NCBI GenBank assembly: GCA_903813345.2
Contig: CAIIXF020000003.1
Coordinates: forward strand, 30,211,248-30,275,247
Length of the DNA stretch: 64,000 nt
Source: Owenia fusiformis
Lineage: Eukaryota; Annelida; Polychaeta; Sabellida; Oweniidae
Direction of reading: 5' to 3'
Under the pieces are notes generated by a model that searched no databases, was not told the DNA's origin, and saw only the letters and a program-made list of their open reading frames with translations. Below, piece by piece: positions 31,957 through 43,400 of this stretch. Numbering within the stretch: position 1 is the first letter of the stretch; every line of letters starts with the position of its first letter. The translations under genes were made by a program, and so were the position numbers.

Positions 31957-33873
31957 AGTCTAGGCCTAGAGTCATAGCCCAGGCATAGGCCCGTAAAAAT
32001 GTAAAGAAATAAAGCTTACAGCATGTTCTATTTAAGTGAATTTGACTCAATGTTATACATGTTCCGGGCCTATGCCTAGTATAGTCCCGCAGGACGAAGA
32101 AGATAGAATGTAAAAATCAAATTGAAAATCAAAATAATCGAACGAAAAAAATTGAAAAAGTTGAAAATTCGATTTCGATTCAATTTGATTTTCTGTCATT
32201 ATAAATGAAATACTGTACTTACCAACATGTTTCTCGGATATATATGTTGTTCTTACTTTATCTTCGCCGAAGATCGATGTTTATTTATATATAACAATCG
32301 AATAATCGACATAATTCAAACTCATCACTATGACACAAAAATATATCACTTTCGATACCATGTAAACTGCTAAGATGACGTCATTTATATCCGGGATTGC
32401 TTTGCAAACTCCACACAACAGACTGTCCCAGCTTTTCTCCTGCTTTCTCCCGATGCAATTCATACATTACTCGGAGATTACTGTCAAACGTTCCAAGTTT
32501 TACAATTTTAGCATGTTTATTACGCTCTAATTCCTGCCAGTATCAATGAATAAATCTATTGACCAACAGATTGGAAATATGTATTCCAGCGATACCCTCA
32601 TTTTGACGAAAGAATGGTACAAATATGTCCACTATTTATCGAGATATCGTGTAGAAAAATTGAGGAAAGACATCGCTTAAGAAATTTCTATTTCTAGACT
32701 GAACTGTTCACGCTCGCAAGTGGCATCTCCATCTCCATATATGGGCAAAAAGGTGGAGTTAACAATAAGCAATGCAGAGATTGACACGATTCACACGAAG
32801 AAGTCTCGATGAATCTCGCTTAAACTCCGCCCCTTCTTCGTGAAAAATCACGTGAATTCCGGCTTTTGCTGGGACATATCCGGGCATCTCGGCTTCGAAC
32901 CCAATCAGAAGTTTCAATTTTGACTGGCGCCGCATACATTATCTCAAGTCTCACCCAATATTTTTATGTATACGTTAACTAGTAGTCTAGGCCTAGAGTC
33001 ATAGCCCAGGCATAGGCCCGTAAAAATGTAAAGAAAGCTTACAGCATGTTCTATAAGTGAATATGACTCAATGCTATACATGTTCCGGGCCGATGAAAAA
33101 TTCGATTTCGATTCAATTTGATTTTCTGCCGTTATAAATGAAATACTGTACTTACCAACATGTTTCTCGGATATATATGTTGTTCTTACTTTATCTTCGC
33201 CGAAGATCGATGTTTATTTATATATAACAATCGAATAATCGACATAATTCAAACTCATCTACGACACAAAAATATATCACTTTCGAAACCATGTAAACTG
33301 CTAAGATGACGTCATTTATATCCGGGATTGTTTTGCAAACTCCACACAACAGACTCAGTCCCAGCTTTTCTCCTGCTTTCTCCCGATGCAATTCATACAT
33401 TACTCGGAGATTACTGTCAAACGTTCCAAGTTTTACAATTTTAGCATGTTTATTACGATCTAATTCCTGCCAGTATCAATGAATAAATCTATTGACCAAC
33501 AGATTGGAAATATGTATTCCAGCGATACCCTCATTTTGACGAAAGAATGGTACAAATATGTCCACTATTTATCGAGATATCGTGTAGAAAAATTGAAGAA
33601 AGACATCGCTTAAGAAATTTCTATTTCTAGACTGAACTGTTCACGCTCGCAAGTGGCATCTCCATCTCCATATATGGGCAAAAAGGTGGAGTTAACAATA
33701 AGCAATGCAGGGATTGACACGATTGACACGAAGAAGTCTCGATGAATCTCGCTTAAACTCCGCCCCTTCTTCGTGAAAAATCACGTGAATTCCGGCTTTT
33801 GCTGGGACATATCCGGGCATCTCGGCTTCGAACCCAATCAGAAGTTTCAATTTTGACTGGCGCCGCATACAGT
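31957..33873. repeat. Tandem segmental duplication (two ~0.9-1 kb copies)
   Basis: Copy 1 about 31957-32984, copy 2 about 32985-33873 plus its displaced tail after 34373. Both hold GTCTAGGCCTAGAGTCATAG, GAAATACTGTACTTACCAAC, GATGACGTCATTTATATCCG and ACTGGCGCCGCATAC in the same order with few differences. Copy 1 has about 80 bp around 32080-32160 that copy 2 lacks. Each copy includes a full CRE-like TGACGTCA. No coding exon is recognised; minus-strand ORFs of 60 codons are conserved only as part of the duplicate. Confidence 0.8.
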
Positions 33874-34373
33874 AGAGAGGTTAAGCAAATACGGTTTTTC
33901 AAAACGTATACGTAAACGCAAAGTACATTGAATCAACATAGGATTGTATCGCTTTAGTCTACTTCAGATACCCGTTCAACTTCAAAGTTGCGTGTTTAGA
34001 ACGGGAGATTTACATATTTCACGTTGCTATCAACGGGAATCATTATACTCATGTCTGTTGAATACTATCCTTGCAATTTTGATTTCGATGCAGAGTATAA
34101 TTCTTTCTGAAGAAGATGATGTATGTTACGCATGATTTAACTCCAATAATCTTACGAAACGAGCTCGTTTAAAATATGTATTAGAAAACCAGCTATTGAA
34201 CTTCATCAATGGCATACTATGTAATCATTACAAGCTATGGTGTAGTCTAAACAAACACTAGAGCTGAACGGCTATTTATGTGTGAACTCTACATGTATTT
34301 GTATAGGGGCCATTGATACGTTTAAGTTGCGTTTTGGATTTTATACGGTAGCTTAACCTCTCCAGTATCTCAA
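33874..34373. mobile_element. ~500-bp inverted-repeat element inserted in duplicate copy 2
   Basis: Left AGTAGAGAGGTTAAGC, right GCTTAACCTCTCCAGT. These are imperfect inverted ends sharing GAGAGGTTAAGC. It interrupts copy 2 exactly between GCGCCGCATAC and ATCTCAAGTCTCACCC, which are adjacent in copy 1 (32930-32965). It therefore came after the duplication. No coding capacity, and the TSD is unclear. Confidence 0.7.
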
Positions 34374-34379
34374 GTCTCA

Positions 34380-37000
34380 CCCAATATTTTTATGTATACG
34401 TTAAAAATTCTGAGCCACAATCAGACTGGCCAAATCATTAAATAAACGATGATATATCTTGATCCCAAAGGCAGACTTAATCTTAACAAATGGTATTCTT
34501 GTTAAAATTAAAAAACGCAATCACAAATTGTTCTCAGTTTTAAATAAACAAATTATGTTCTTATCTTGATCTGATGTCAAATTAAATTGGCTTTAAAAAG
34601 CTGGACAAATACATATCAAAATAAAGCAGGCAATCAGACAAATTACCTAAAGGATTGCTTGCAATTAGTACTGTTTAAATCTAGATTTGTCTTTGTTTGA
34701 GATTTTTATGTTTATATTTTTAAAGGTGATTTTTGATATTCAACATTATTTATATCTTAATGTTAATGTTTTATTTTAGATCTTTCACGGCTAATCATAT
34801 TAAAAATATTTAAATATTTAATGTTTATAAATATAATGGCTCGAGTCTACTGGCATATTGAGATTTAAATGTGGATCTAATATGAAATAAACCTTGTTGA
34901 TAATTGATAAGACCAAGAACAGGGGATGTATTGTGACATTGTTTTGTGATTAATTTCATTAATGACTGGCTGGAAGAAAAGTTCAAGCTCATAAAAATCA
35001 ATTATATTTTATATTTTAGAATGGATTGAGACTTAAGCCACAGTTATTTCAACGTGTAGAAGTCATGTACATCTGTATTCAAATTCATAGTGTGTAACAG
35101 AAATCATCCGACCAAATCTAGCCAATTTACAGCAGAAATATTTAAGTAGACATGATAAGGGTAAATTAGATTAAGTGCCTATTGAGAACATACAAAGGGC
35201 ATAACATGATGATTTTGAATGGGCCGCAGATTTGCGGCCCTTTTTGGCTTATATATAGGGGTGTGGATGCATTTTTGATCGCATTAAAGGTGATTTTCGC
35301 CATGGCGTGCAAAGGTTTACAATACCTTAATTGGTCTCGATAGTAAAGTACTTTTTCTCCTAGTAAAACTTGATATTGGCAATACCTCAAGGAAGAAATC
35401 TAGTTAATAATAACTTATCGAGGCGTGTAGCCTTTTTATTTTTTCGTGAAGCCACTCAGTAAAATTACGATTTCTCTGCAACCTGATGTCCAATCAAGAT
35501 GATTCGAGTATCTATGTGTTCCTGACACGTTTGGGCGTCCGGGAATTTACAACGTCATCCCAAAGTTTGCATGTGAAATTGACGTAATTAATGACTAAAA
35601 TCGGGAAGACAAAACTATTTACAAAAGTGTCCCAGAGACTCTAATCTACTTGGCTAAGGTTTTATTTGAAGATACATTGCCTTATTAAGCAAGTAGAGGG
35701 ACAAAACACGGAAGCAAATGCTCTGTTGAAAATTTTCTGTTTTTCAGTTTGAACATGTTATTACATGTCACGTAGGCCAGTGTTTTATATGGGGATTATA
35801 TGTACTTTACTTGTTTAAATGACCGTAAATCATTACATGAAATCTGCAGTCTTCCGGGTTTTATCTGGGTTTGTATTGTCTTATTGGGGCTTTCCGACAA
35901 ACCTTACCTAAATGGATTTGTGTCTCGTGAACATTTTTGTAAATAGTTATCATAAACAATTCTGAAAGAATATCACATATTTTTGTCTTCCAGATTTCAG
36001 TCGTGGTACTTCGTATTTACTTTTTCATGTCAAAAAACCTTGACTGTATGACATCTTGAAATGTCCTCTATTTTTATAGATTTTGGTACAAAGTAAAGTT
36101 CCTAAATTAAAATTGCGAAAATGCCAACTGGGCATTTATTTTGCACAGAGCATTTATTTAAAAGAACTCAAAATAAACGCCCATGGGCCTTATTTATTTA
36201 TTTATTTATTTATTTATTAATTATTTATTTCTTGAGGGAAAAACATTTTCACATGGGACGGACGTTCGATATGCTAAAGAGGGGAAAGGGTGATCAATAA
36301 AAGCACTTTAACATATTTCAATGGAGTTGTTGAATGTCCAGCACTGAGGCCCAGGAATACGTTAAAAATGTTTAAAAAGAGTTGTTAATGCGTGGCCTAT
36401 ACATGTAGAGATTACTTACATGTATAAGAATAAGACTGATTTTTAAAAGCTTAATGGATAAGAATAAACTGATTTTTTTTTATTAATGGCAGTATACCCG
36501 GGCCTCGGGTCCAGGACGTTGTACACACTTTTCGACTAAAATAAATTCCTCTTCATTAATTCTTCAATTTATTTTGGAAACTGAAGTGTCTTGATGATGT
36601 GTGGTGATGTTATTAATAATTTAGTCACTATTACACGATGATATAACTCAAGATGTCGGAAATATGATGAATTTCGAGAAAAATGATTATTTTTCAAGAA
36701 ATTGTCGTGCTTTCTAGAAGATTTGAGAAGTTCTAGATCGTGTTCAGAAAAATATTAAGACGTGGCGATACTAGATGCATCTCTGCGTAGCATGGGCATG
36801 AGAAAAGAAGGCTAATTTTATTGTAAAACGTTGAAATAATTGAGTAAATAATAGCTACAAGATATTGCATGTTATTCACTTCATTTTGTACGAGTTGTTG
36901 GGAATTGGGCATGATTATTCTCGTATTTAAAAGGGTCATACACATCTGAAATAGTTCCGGAAGCGGTACTCGTTGAGAGTCTCTCCAGCAAAAATGCTCT
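34380..37000. other. Gene-free stretch upstream of the sulfotransferase gene
   Basis: No coding exon is supported. It holds a GC hairpin GGGCCGCAGATTTGCGGCCC at 35220-35239, a (TTTA)n microsatellite at 36188-36225, and a repeat copy at 36610-36845 inverted relative to 18670-18870. A short repeat at 36115-36185 is shared with 24705-24770 (TTTATTTTGCACAG, AAAGAACTCAAAATAAA). Confidence 0.5.
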
Positions 37001-37002
37001 TA

Positions 37003-37398
37003 CAGTAAAATTTTAAATGTTTGGAACTACTTTGAATTTAAAAAATAAGCAATCAAATGACTATATTGCAACAGATATGAAAACATGAAAACATATTTAC
37101 AAGTCCTAACTTTTGTGTATTTCAGATAGTTATGTATAATGTGCAGCAAAGCTGTGGTCTTTTGTAATTTAGGGAGTTTCAGCCATGTTATTTTTTTCGA
37201 AAATAACATTGCAGAGAAGCATCAAAATATAAGAGGCCACAGATATGATAGCTAAAGTACAAATCAAACTAAAATATACAAAAGTTAGGACATGTATAAA
37301 TGTTTCTATTTTTACACATTCTGTTTCAATATGGACCTTTAATTACTTTTATTTTTTAGATTCAAAGTAATTCCAAACATATTTATAAAATTTTACTG
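37003..37398. mobile_element. Tc1/pogo-like foldback MITE abutting the sulfotransferase start
   Basis: Flanked by TA at 37001-37002 and 37399-37400. The left end CAGTAAAATTTTAAATGTTTG and right complement (ATTTTACTG, with CCAAACATATTTATAAAATT inside) form long inverted arms of roughly 100-150 bp. They include CCTAACTTTTGT and its complement. No ORF. The right end is 13 bp from the ATG at 37414. Confidence 0.7.
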
Positions 37399-37413
37399 TA
37401 TATATTTAGAAAA

Positions 37414-40400
37414 ATGAGAAAAGAATCAGTTGTGATAATTACGTTTCTGTCTGTTTGCTGCATTGTATTAATAAACAAACAGTTATTTCAAGATAATATG
37501 ATAAATGCACCAGAAATGTTATTAAAGCAGTCGAACGAGAGGACACAGTCAACATACCTCACGGGCGTATCCAAAGGAGTCTATAATGACGCAATTGATA
37601 ACAACGCAGGCAACTTTAAAGCAGCAAAAGACACGTCTGGTGGCAATACTAATGTCACTCATAATGAGACTCAGTACAAATGTCAACCAACTGATTCAAA
37701 CAGAACATGCCAACCTTTAGAGTTCTCTGAGAGGTTACTACCTATGACTGCACTCTACAGTTTCCCCGGCTCTGGAAATACATGGGCGAGGCATCTAATA
37801 CAACAGATAACAGGTTGGTAAAAAAGTGCTAAGGTCTCATTGATCAATCCAAATATAAATAAAAGCGTTAATTGCATATGATTATCAATGATTTGTAAAT
37901 CGTTCGATTAAAAGATTCAAATGTCACACGACTGCAAAGGATAACAATATTTAATTTAGAGATTGACAGTTTCGTCTTATGTGCCATTCAAATGTTTGCG
38001 TGATACCCCCCCCCCCCCAGGCGGGCATGGATGGGGAATTTAACAAAAATCGGCCTGTCTAGTTCCTTACCGTGGGGTACAATGTGTCAAATATTCTCGA
38101 CCCTCGGGCCCTTCCCTCAAATTTCCTTTTTAGCAGGCTAATGCTCATGATTGTTGAGGGCCCGGGGTTGAGGGATACATTTGCAGTACTTTGTTTATAT
38201 CAATATTTTTATGAGGGATATACAATATATGGTCATGGGATTCTTCGCGGAAAGCCCATTACGCGGGCTCCGACTAATTAATGAATGAAAAGTTCTCCAT
38301 GAGGCAGAAGAAGTGAGTAGCTTCTTCATCAAATTAACTAGATGCGAGTAGAAATAATTTTGATTTACTTCATTAAATATTCAAAATTTATGGATATCAT
38401 ATTTGAAGTCTACATGTAAAATTTCATCTAAAAATCTAGTTTAAAAAAGTATTTACCAACTTTGAAAAGAAGTGAGTGGTAAACCAAGAAGCAGGAAATA
38501 ATTTGTTCGTAAAAGATCGTAAAAATCAGTGGAATAAAGAACATTAAAATAAATATATTTAGATCCAATTCCTAAGATAGTAGAGCATCTGATCAGTGAA
38601 CTACAAGAAGAAGGGTGTATCCTAGGAGGATATAAGATAAATGCAACAAACAATGGAACAACTATCACATTGCAATATCAGAGACATATCTGGCAATATG
38701 TAGTACACCATTTTGGTGACCCAAGGTAACAAACAAGAGGCAAAGTAGGCAAGTAGGCTAATGAGAGACACAAATAGGACTTTCAATGCCAGTAAAAACT
38801 AGTGATTAGTTCCAAACCATGAACAAATAGGATTACATGAACAGTCACAGTGGCGGATCCAGGAACCAACAAGGGGGGGGGGGGGGGGGGGGGCCAAATT
38901 TGAGGTCAGAGAAAAAAACCTCCAAAAAAATTTTGGGCCCCTAAAACCGAAAAGTGGGCCCAAATTTTGAACATTTGAGGCCCATTTTCTTCAAAATTTG
39001 GCCTAAATTAAAAAAATAAGGCCTTAGAAGGCCCAATAATGACCAAAAGGCCCACTTTTTGGGGCATTAAGGCCTTCTTTGGCCTAAAATTAGGTACAGT
39101 TTCCATGATCCAATGGGAAAATATTGAAATCTTTGGATTGATTATGAAAAAAACGAGGATTTTCGGTACATAACCCCATATACCACGGGATAGCTCCATA
39201 TGTCCCCTTAAAACTGAAAATGTTTTTGCATAAAAAGGCCATTGAAATAAAAAGATATGACCGCTTTTTCCGCCATCTATCCGAATTTCAAACAATTTTC
39301 AATAGATTTCAAACTCAAGACCTAGTCTATATCCAATAAGACTGAATTTCCTGAGAATTCAGTCTATTGATCATTATGTCCCTCCTGTGGGAAAAACAGG
39401 AAATTTCCTGCAGACAATTATCAATTTTAGGAAACTTCACTTCCCAAAAATAAGCATTATAACAATTCAATTAAGTAGTAAGGTACAATTCAATGCTACA
39501 ACAAGGCACAGACGTGAACAATATCGTACCTAAAACACAGCATTGTGGTCTTGTTGACCAAGAAAGCAAAATGGCCGCAGAAAAGTTAATCAGCTCTAGA
39601 ACTTATCACTGTGTAACATATGTAAAAATTTGAACGGTTTGGCTGGAAACCTGTAGACAAGCCTCGATAGACAAGATTTTAGGACGGAAAATCTAAAATG
39701 GCAGCCTTAACATTTACCCAGAATGCCCAAAAACTAATCAGTTCTTGACGTTGATATGTAGAAACATCCCTGAAAATTTCAGATGAATCCCTCAAATGGT
39801 TTGGCTGGAAACCTGTAGACAAGTCTTGAAAATGAAGATTTTAGGACGGAAAATCCAAAATGGCCACCTTAAAGGCCCCATATAAAGTTTAAACCACTTT
39901 GGCTTATATTGTAGTCTTACCCAATGTTATCAAAGTGTGATATGTGAAACTTTTTTTTAAAATTTCAAAAAGTGGTTTTTGATAGACTTTTTGTTCCAAA
40001 ATTTGTGAATTTATTTAAAACCAACGTTTAGAGATCACTCATATCTTCTAATTAGCCACAATTCATACCAATGCATAGCATTCATCCTCCCATGTTATTT
40101 GCCGAAAAAATTAAGAAAATCGGTTCATAAATAAGCGAGAAATGAACTTATCAGTGCATGAAAATGGTTCTGAGAAAAATGGATTTCAAAATTTTAGTTC
40201 TCATAGAAACCAATGTTACAATGATATCTAAAACATAATTTATTCTTCCTTTTAACCTGGTTAGACAATCAACATTGGTTTTTTATGAAAGTCTAGCATA
40301 TTAAGAAAAGATTGACATCGAAAAAAAATTCCATTTTTTTCAAAAAGTTTTTGGTACCTTAGTGACATCACTAATGTTTCAAAATATTTTTGATAAGCTA

Positions 40401-43400
40401 AAACATTGAAGTGGCCCATTAATTATGGCATTTTATTATTGAAATAGTGTGTCCTTTGTTCAATCTTTGCATTGGTGTTAAAAAGATAATCTTTTTTGAA
40501 ATGCATTAAGAAATATTTGATGATTAAGAAATTTCAAATTTGAATATTTGAGAAATGAAATGCTCACAACTTGTTCAAAAATCTCTAAAATCACTTTTTA
40601 AGTCCTGACAAATAGTAAATGAATGATAAAAAAATATTTTCAAACTTTAGACGGGGACTTTAAAATTTACCCAGAATGCCCAAAAACCAATCAGTTCTTG
40701 ACGTTGATATGTAGAAACATCCCTGAAAATTTCAGATGAATCCCTCAAATGGTTTGGCTGAAAATCTGTAGACAAGTCTTGAAAGTGAAGATTTTAGGAC
40801 AGAAAATCCAAAATGGCCACCTTAAAATTTAACCAGAATGCCCAAAAACTAATCAGTTCTTGACGTTGATATGTAGAAACATCCCTGAAAATTTCAGATG
40901 AATCCCTCAAATGGTTTGGCTGAAAATCTGTAGACAAGTCTTGAAAGTGAAGATTTTAGGACAGAAAATCCAAAATGGCCACCTTAAAATTTAACTAGAA
41001 TGCCCAAAAACTAATCAGTTCTTGACGTTGATATGTAGAAACATCCCTGTAAATTTCAGATGAATCCCTCAAAAGGTTTGGCTGGAAACCTGTAGACAAG
41101 TCTTGAAAGTAAAGATTTTAGGACGGAAAATCCAAAATGGCCACCTTAAAATTTACCCAGAATGCCAAAAACTAATCAGTTCTTGACGTTGATATGTAGA
41201 AACATCCCTGAAAATTTCAGATGAATCCCTCAAATGGTTTGGCTGAAAACCTGTAGACAAGTCTTAAAAGTGAAGATTTTAGGACGGAAAATCCAAAATG
41301 GCCACCTTAAAATTTACCCAGAATGTCCAAAAACTAATCAGTTCTTGACTTTGATATGTAGAAACATCCCCGAATATTTCAGACGAATCCCTCAAATGGT
41401 TTGGCTGGAAACCTGTAGACAAGCTGAAAAGTGAGACGCCGCCCGCCGCCCGCCCGTCAAGCTGACTACAATATCGTACCTCTTGTTAGGTTCGATAAAA
41501 AGTAACACAGCACATTGTCAAATGGAAATAAAGCTAGGGGAAGTAACAAATATGCAAATTAATTAACCCAATCAGCCATTTTGAATGGCACTTCCTATGT
41601 AAACAAATAATTTTCAATCCCAAGTTTTAACATATGTGGGCTATAGTCTGAATATTTTCATTCCAAATTTCAAAAAATATCCAAATTTCAAAAAATATCA
41701 GACTAGAGAACTCAAGACCACCGTCACAAAAAGTCAAATATGTGAAATGAACCGAATCATTTCGTCATACTTTTTGTAAAATTGTATACCACCATATGCA
41801 GACAGAGCCTGTGGGAAATATTGGGTGCGGCGCAAATGAGCGGAGGGTGCGGAGCTAACGGTCATTTTTGAATTTAAAATTGGGATATTTCTGAAACTAA
41901 GCCGTTTTGGGACTTCAAATATACCAAGATATGTGTATTTGACACCAAGATATGTGTATTTGACACCAAATATCAATAAAATTGTGAAAATAGTAGTGCA
42001 ATTCATTTTATAGCGACGCAGTATGCCTTAAACATTTCCCAGACCTATATATTTTGAGACTATCCTTTTAATACTGCGTCCCCAGCATTCATAAAAAATG
42101 GTGTTCAAGATACACTACCCATGCAAATTATTTTTGCATCTTGGAAGCCAGGCAGTATCTGTGTGATTTTATAAAAATTCGGAAATGTTCTTCAGATATG
42201 AGCCCCCTCTAAATATTGGGTGCGGAGGTACGTTTATGGAGCTCCTCCTTAGAGGGGGCTCATATCTGAAAAACATTTCCGAATTTTTATAAAATCACAC
42301 AGATACTGCCTGGCTTCCAAGATGCAAAAATAATTTGTATAGATAGTGTACCTTGAACACCATTTTTTATGAATGCTGGGGACTCAGTATTAAAAGGATA
42401 ATTTCAAAATATATAGGTCTGGGAAAGGTTTAAGGCACACTGCGTCGCTATAGAATGAATTGCGCTACTATTTTCACAATTGTATTGATATTTGGTGTCA
42501 AATACACATATCTTGGTATATTTGAAGTCCCAAAACGGCTTAGTTTCAGAAATATCCCAAATTTAAATTCAAAAATGACCGTTAGCTCCGCACCCTCCGC
42601 TCATTTGCTCCGCACCCAATATTTCCCACAGGCTCTGTCTGCATAGGGTGTATACACACAAAATAAACAAAATAAAATATAAAATTTGTACATTTTCACA
42701 AGTGATTGCACCTGAGACTAACATAAAATTAGTCTCAGATTGCACTGATAAATCTTGATTTCAATCAACCATCATCCCAATTTTAGATTTAGATTTTTTG
42801 TTTCTACCTTTTCACTAGCGCCCTCTGTGGAGTTATCCCATATAGCTTTTGGAATCTCAATAAATCTCGTTTTTCGTGAGATTTTAAGAGATTTGCATAT
42901 TAGACCTCTTATGACTTACTTTGCCTTCTTTTAAATGGCATATTTATATTCAGTGAAATGTTTTCTACAAGAATAACCTTGATTTATGCAGTTATGTTAT
43001 TTAAATAATTTTCCATGACTTTTTGAAAAAATTTCATTGATGTAATGTTTAAATTCTCTAAAAACCTTGGTTTATTAGTTTAACAACCCAAATTTTGACG
43101 ATAAATCACAATAAGTATATTTAATAGGGCCATTACATGATATATCAGTCAAGTTTTAAACAGATTCAACCAACACTTTTTGATAAATCATGAAATAAAG
43201 TCACTTTTCGGAGATCTTAATATGGTGTATGGAAGTCAATGGAAATCTGGCCCAAGAAGAATTCTGAAATTTTCAGCTATTTATAGCTATCGAACAATTT
43301 GAACAGAGTGCATCCGGGTATTTTGGATTTATTTTAGGTATGTGTAAATAATGCGAATGACATTACGGACTTTTTTCGATCAGGTGTGTGGTTCGCGAGC

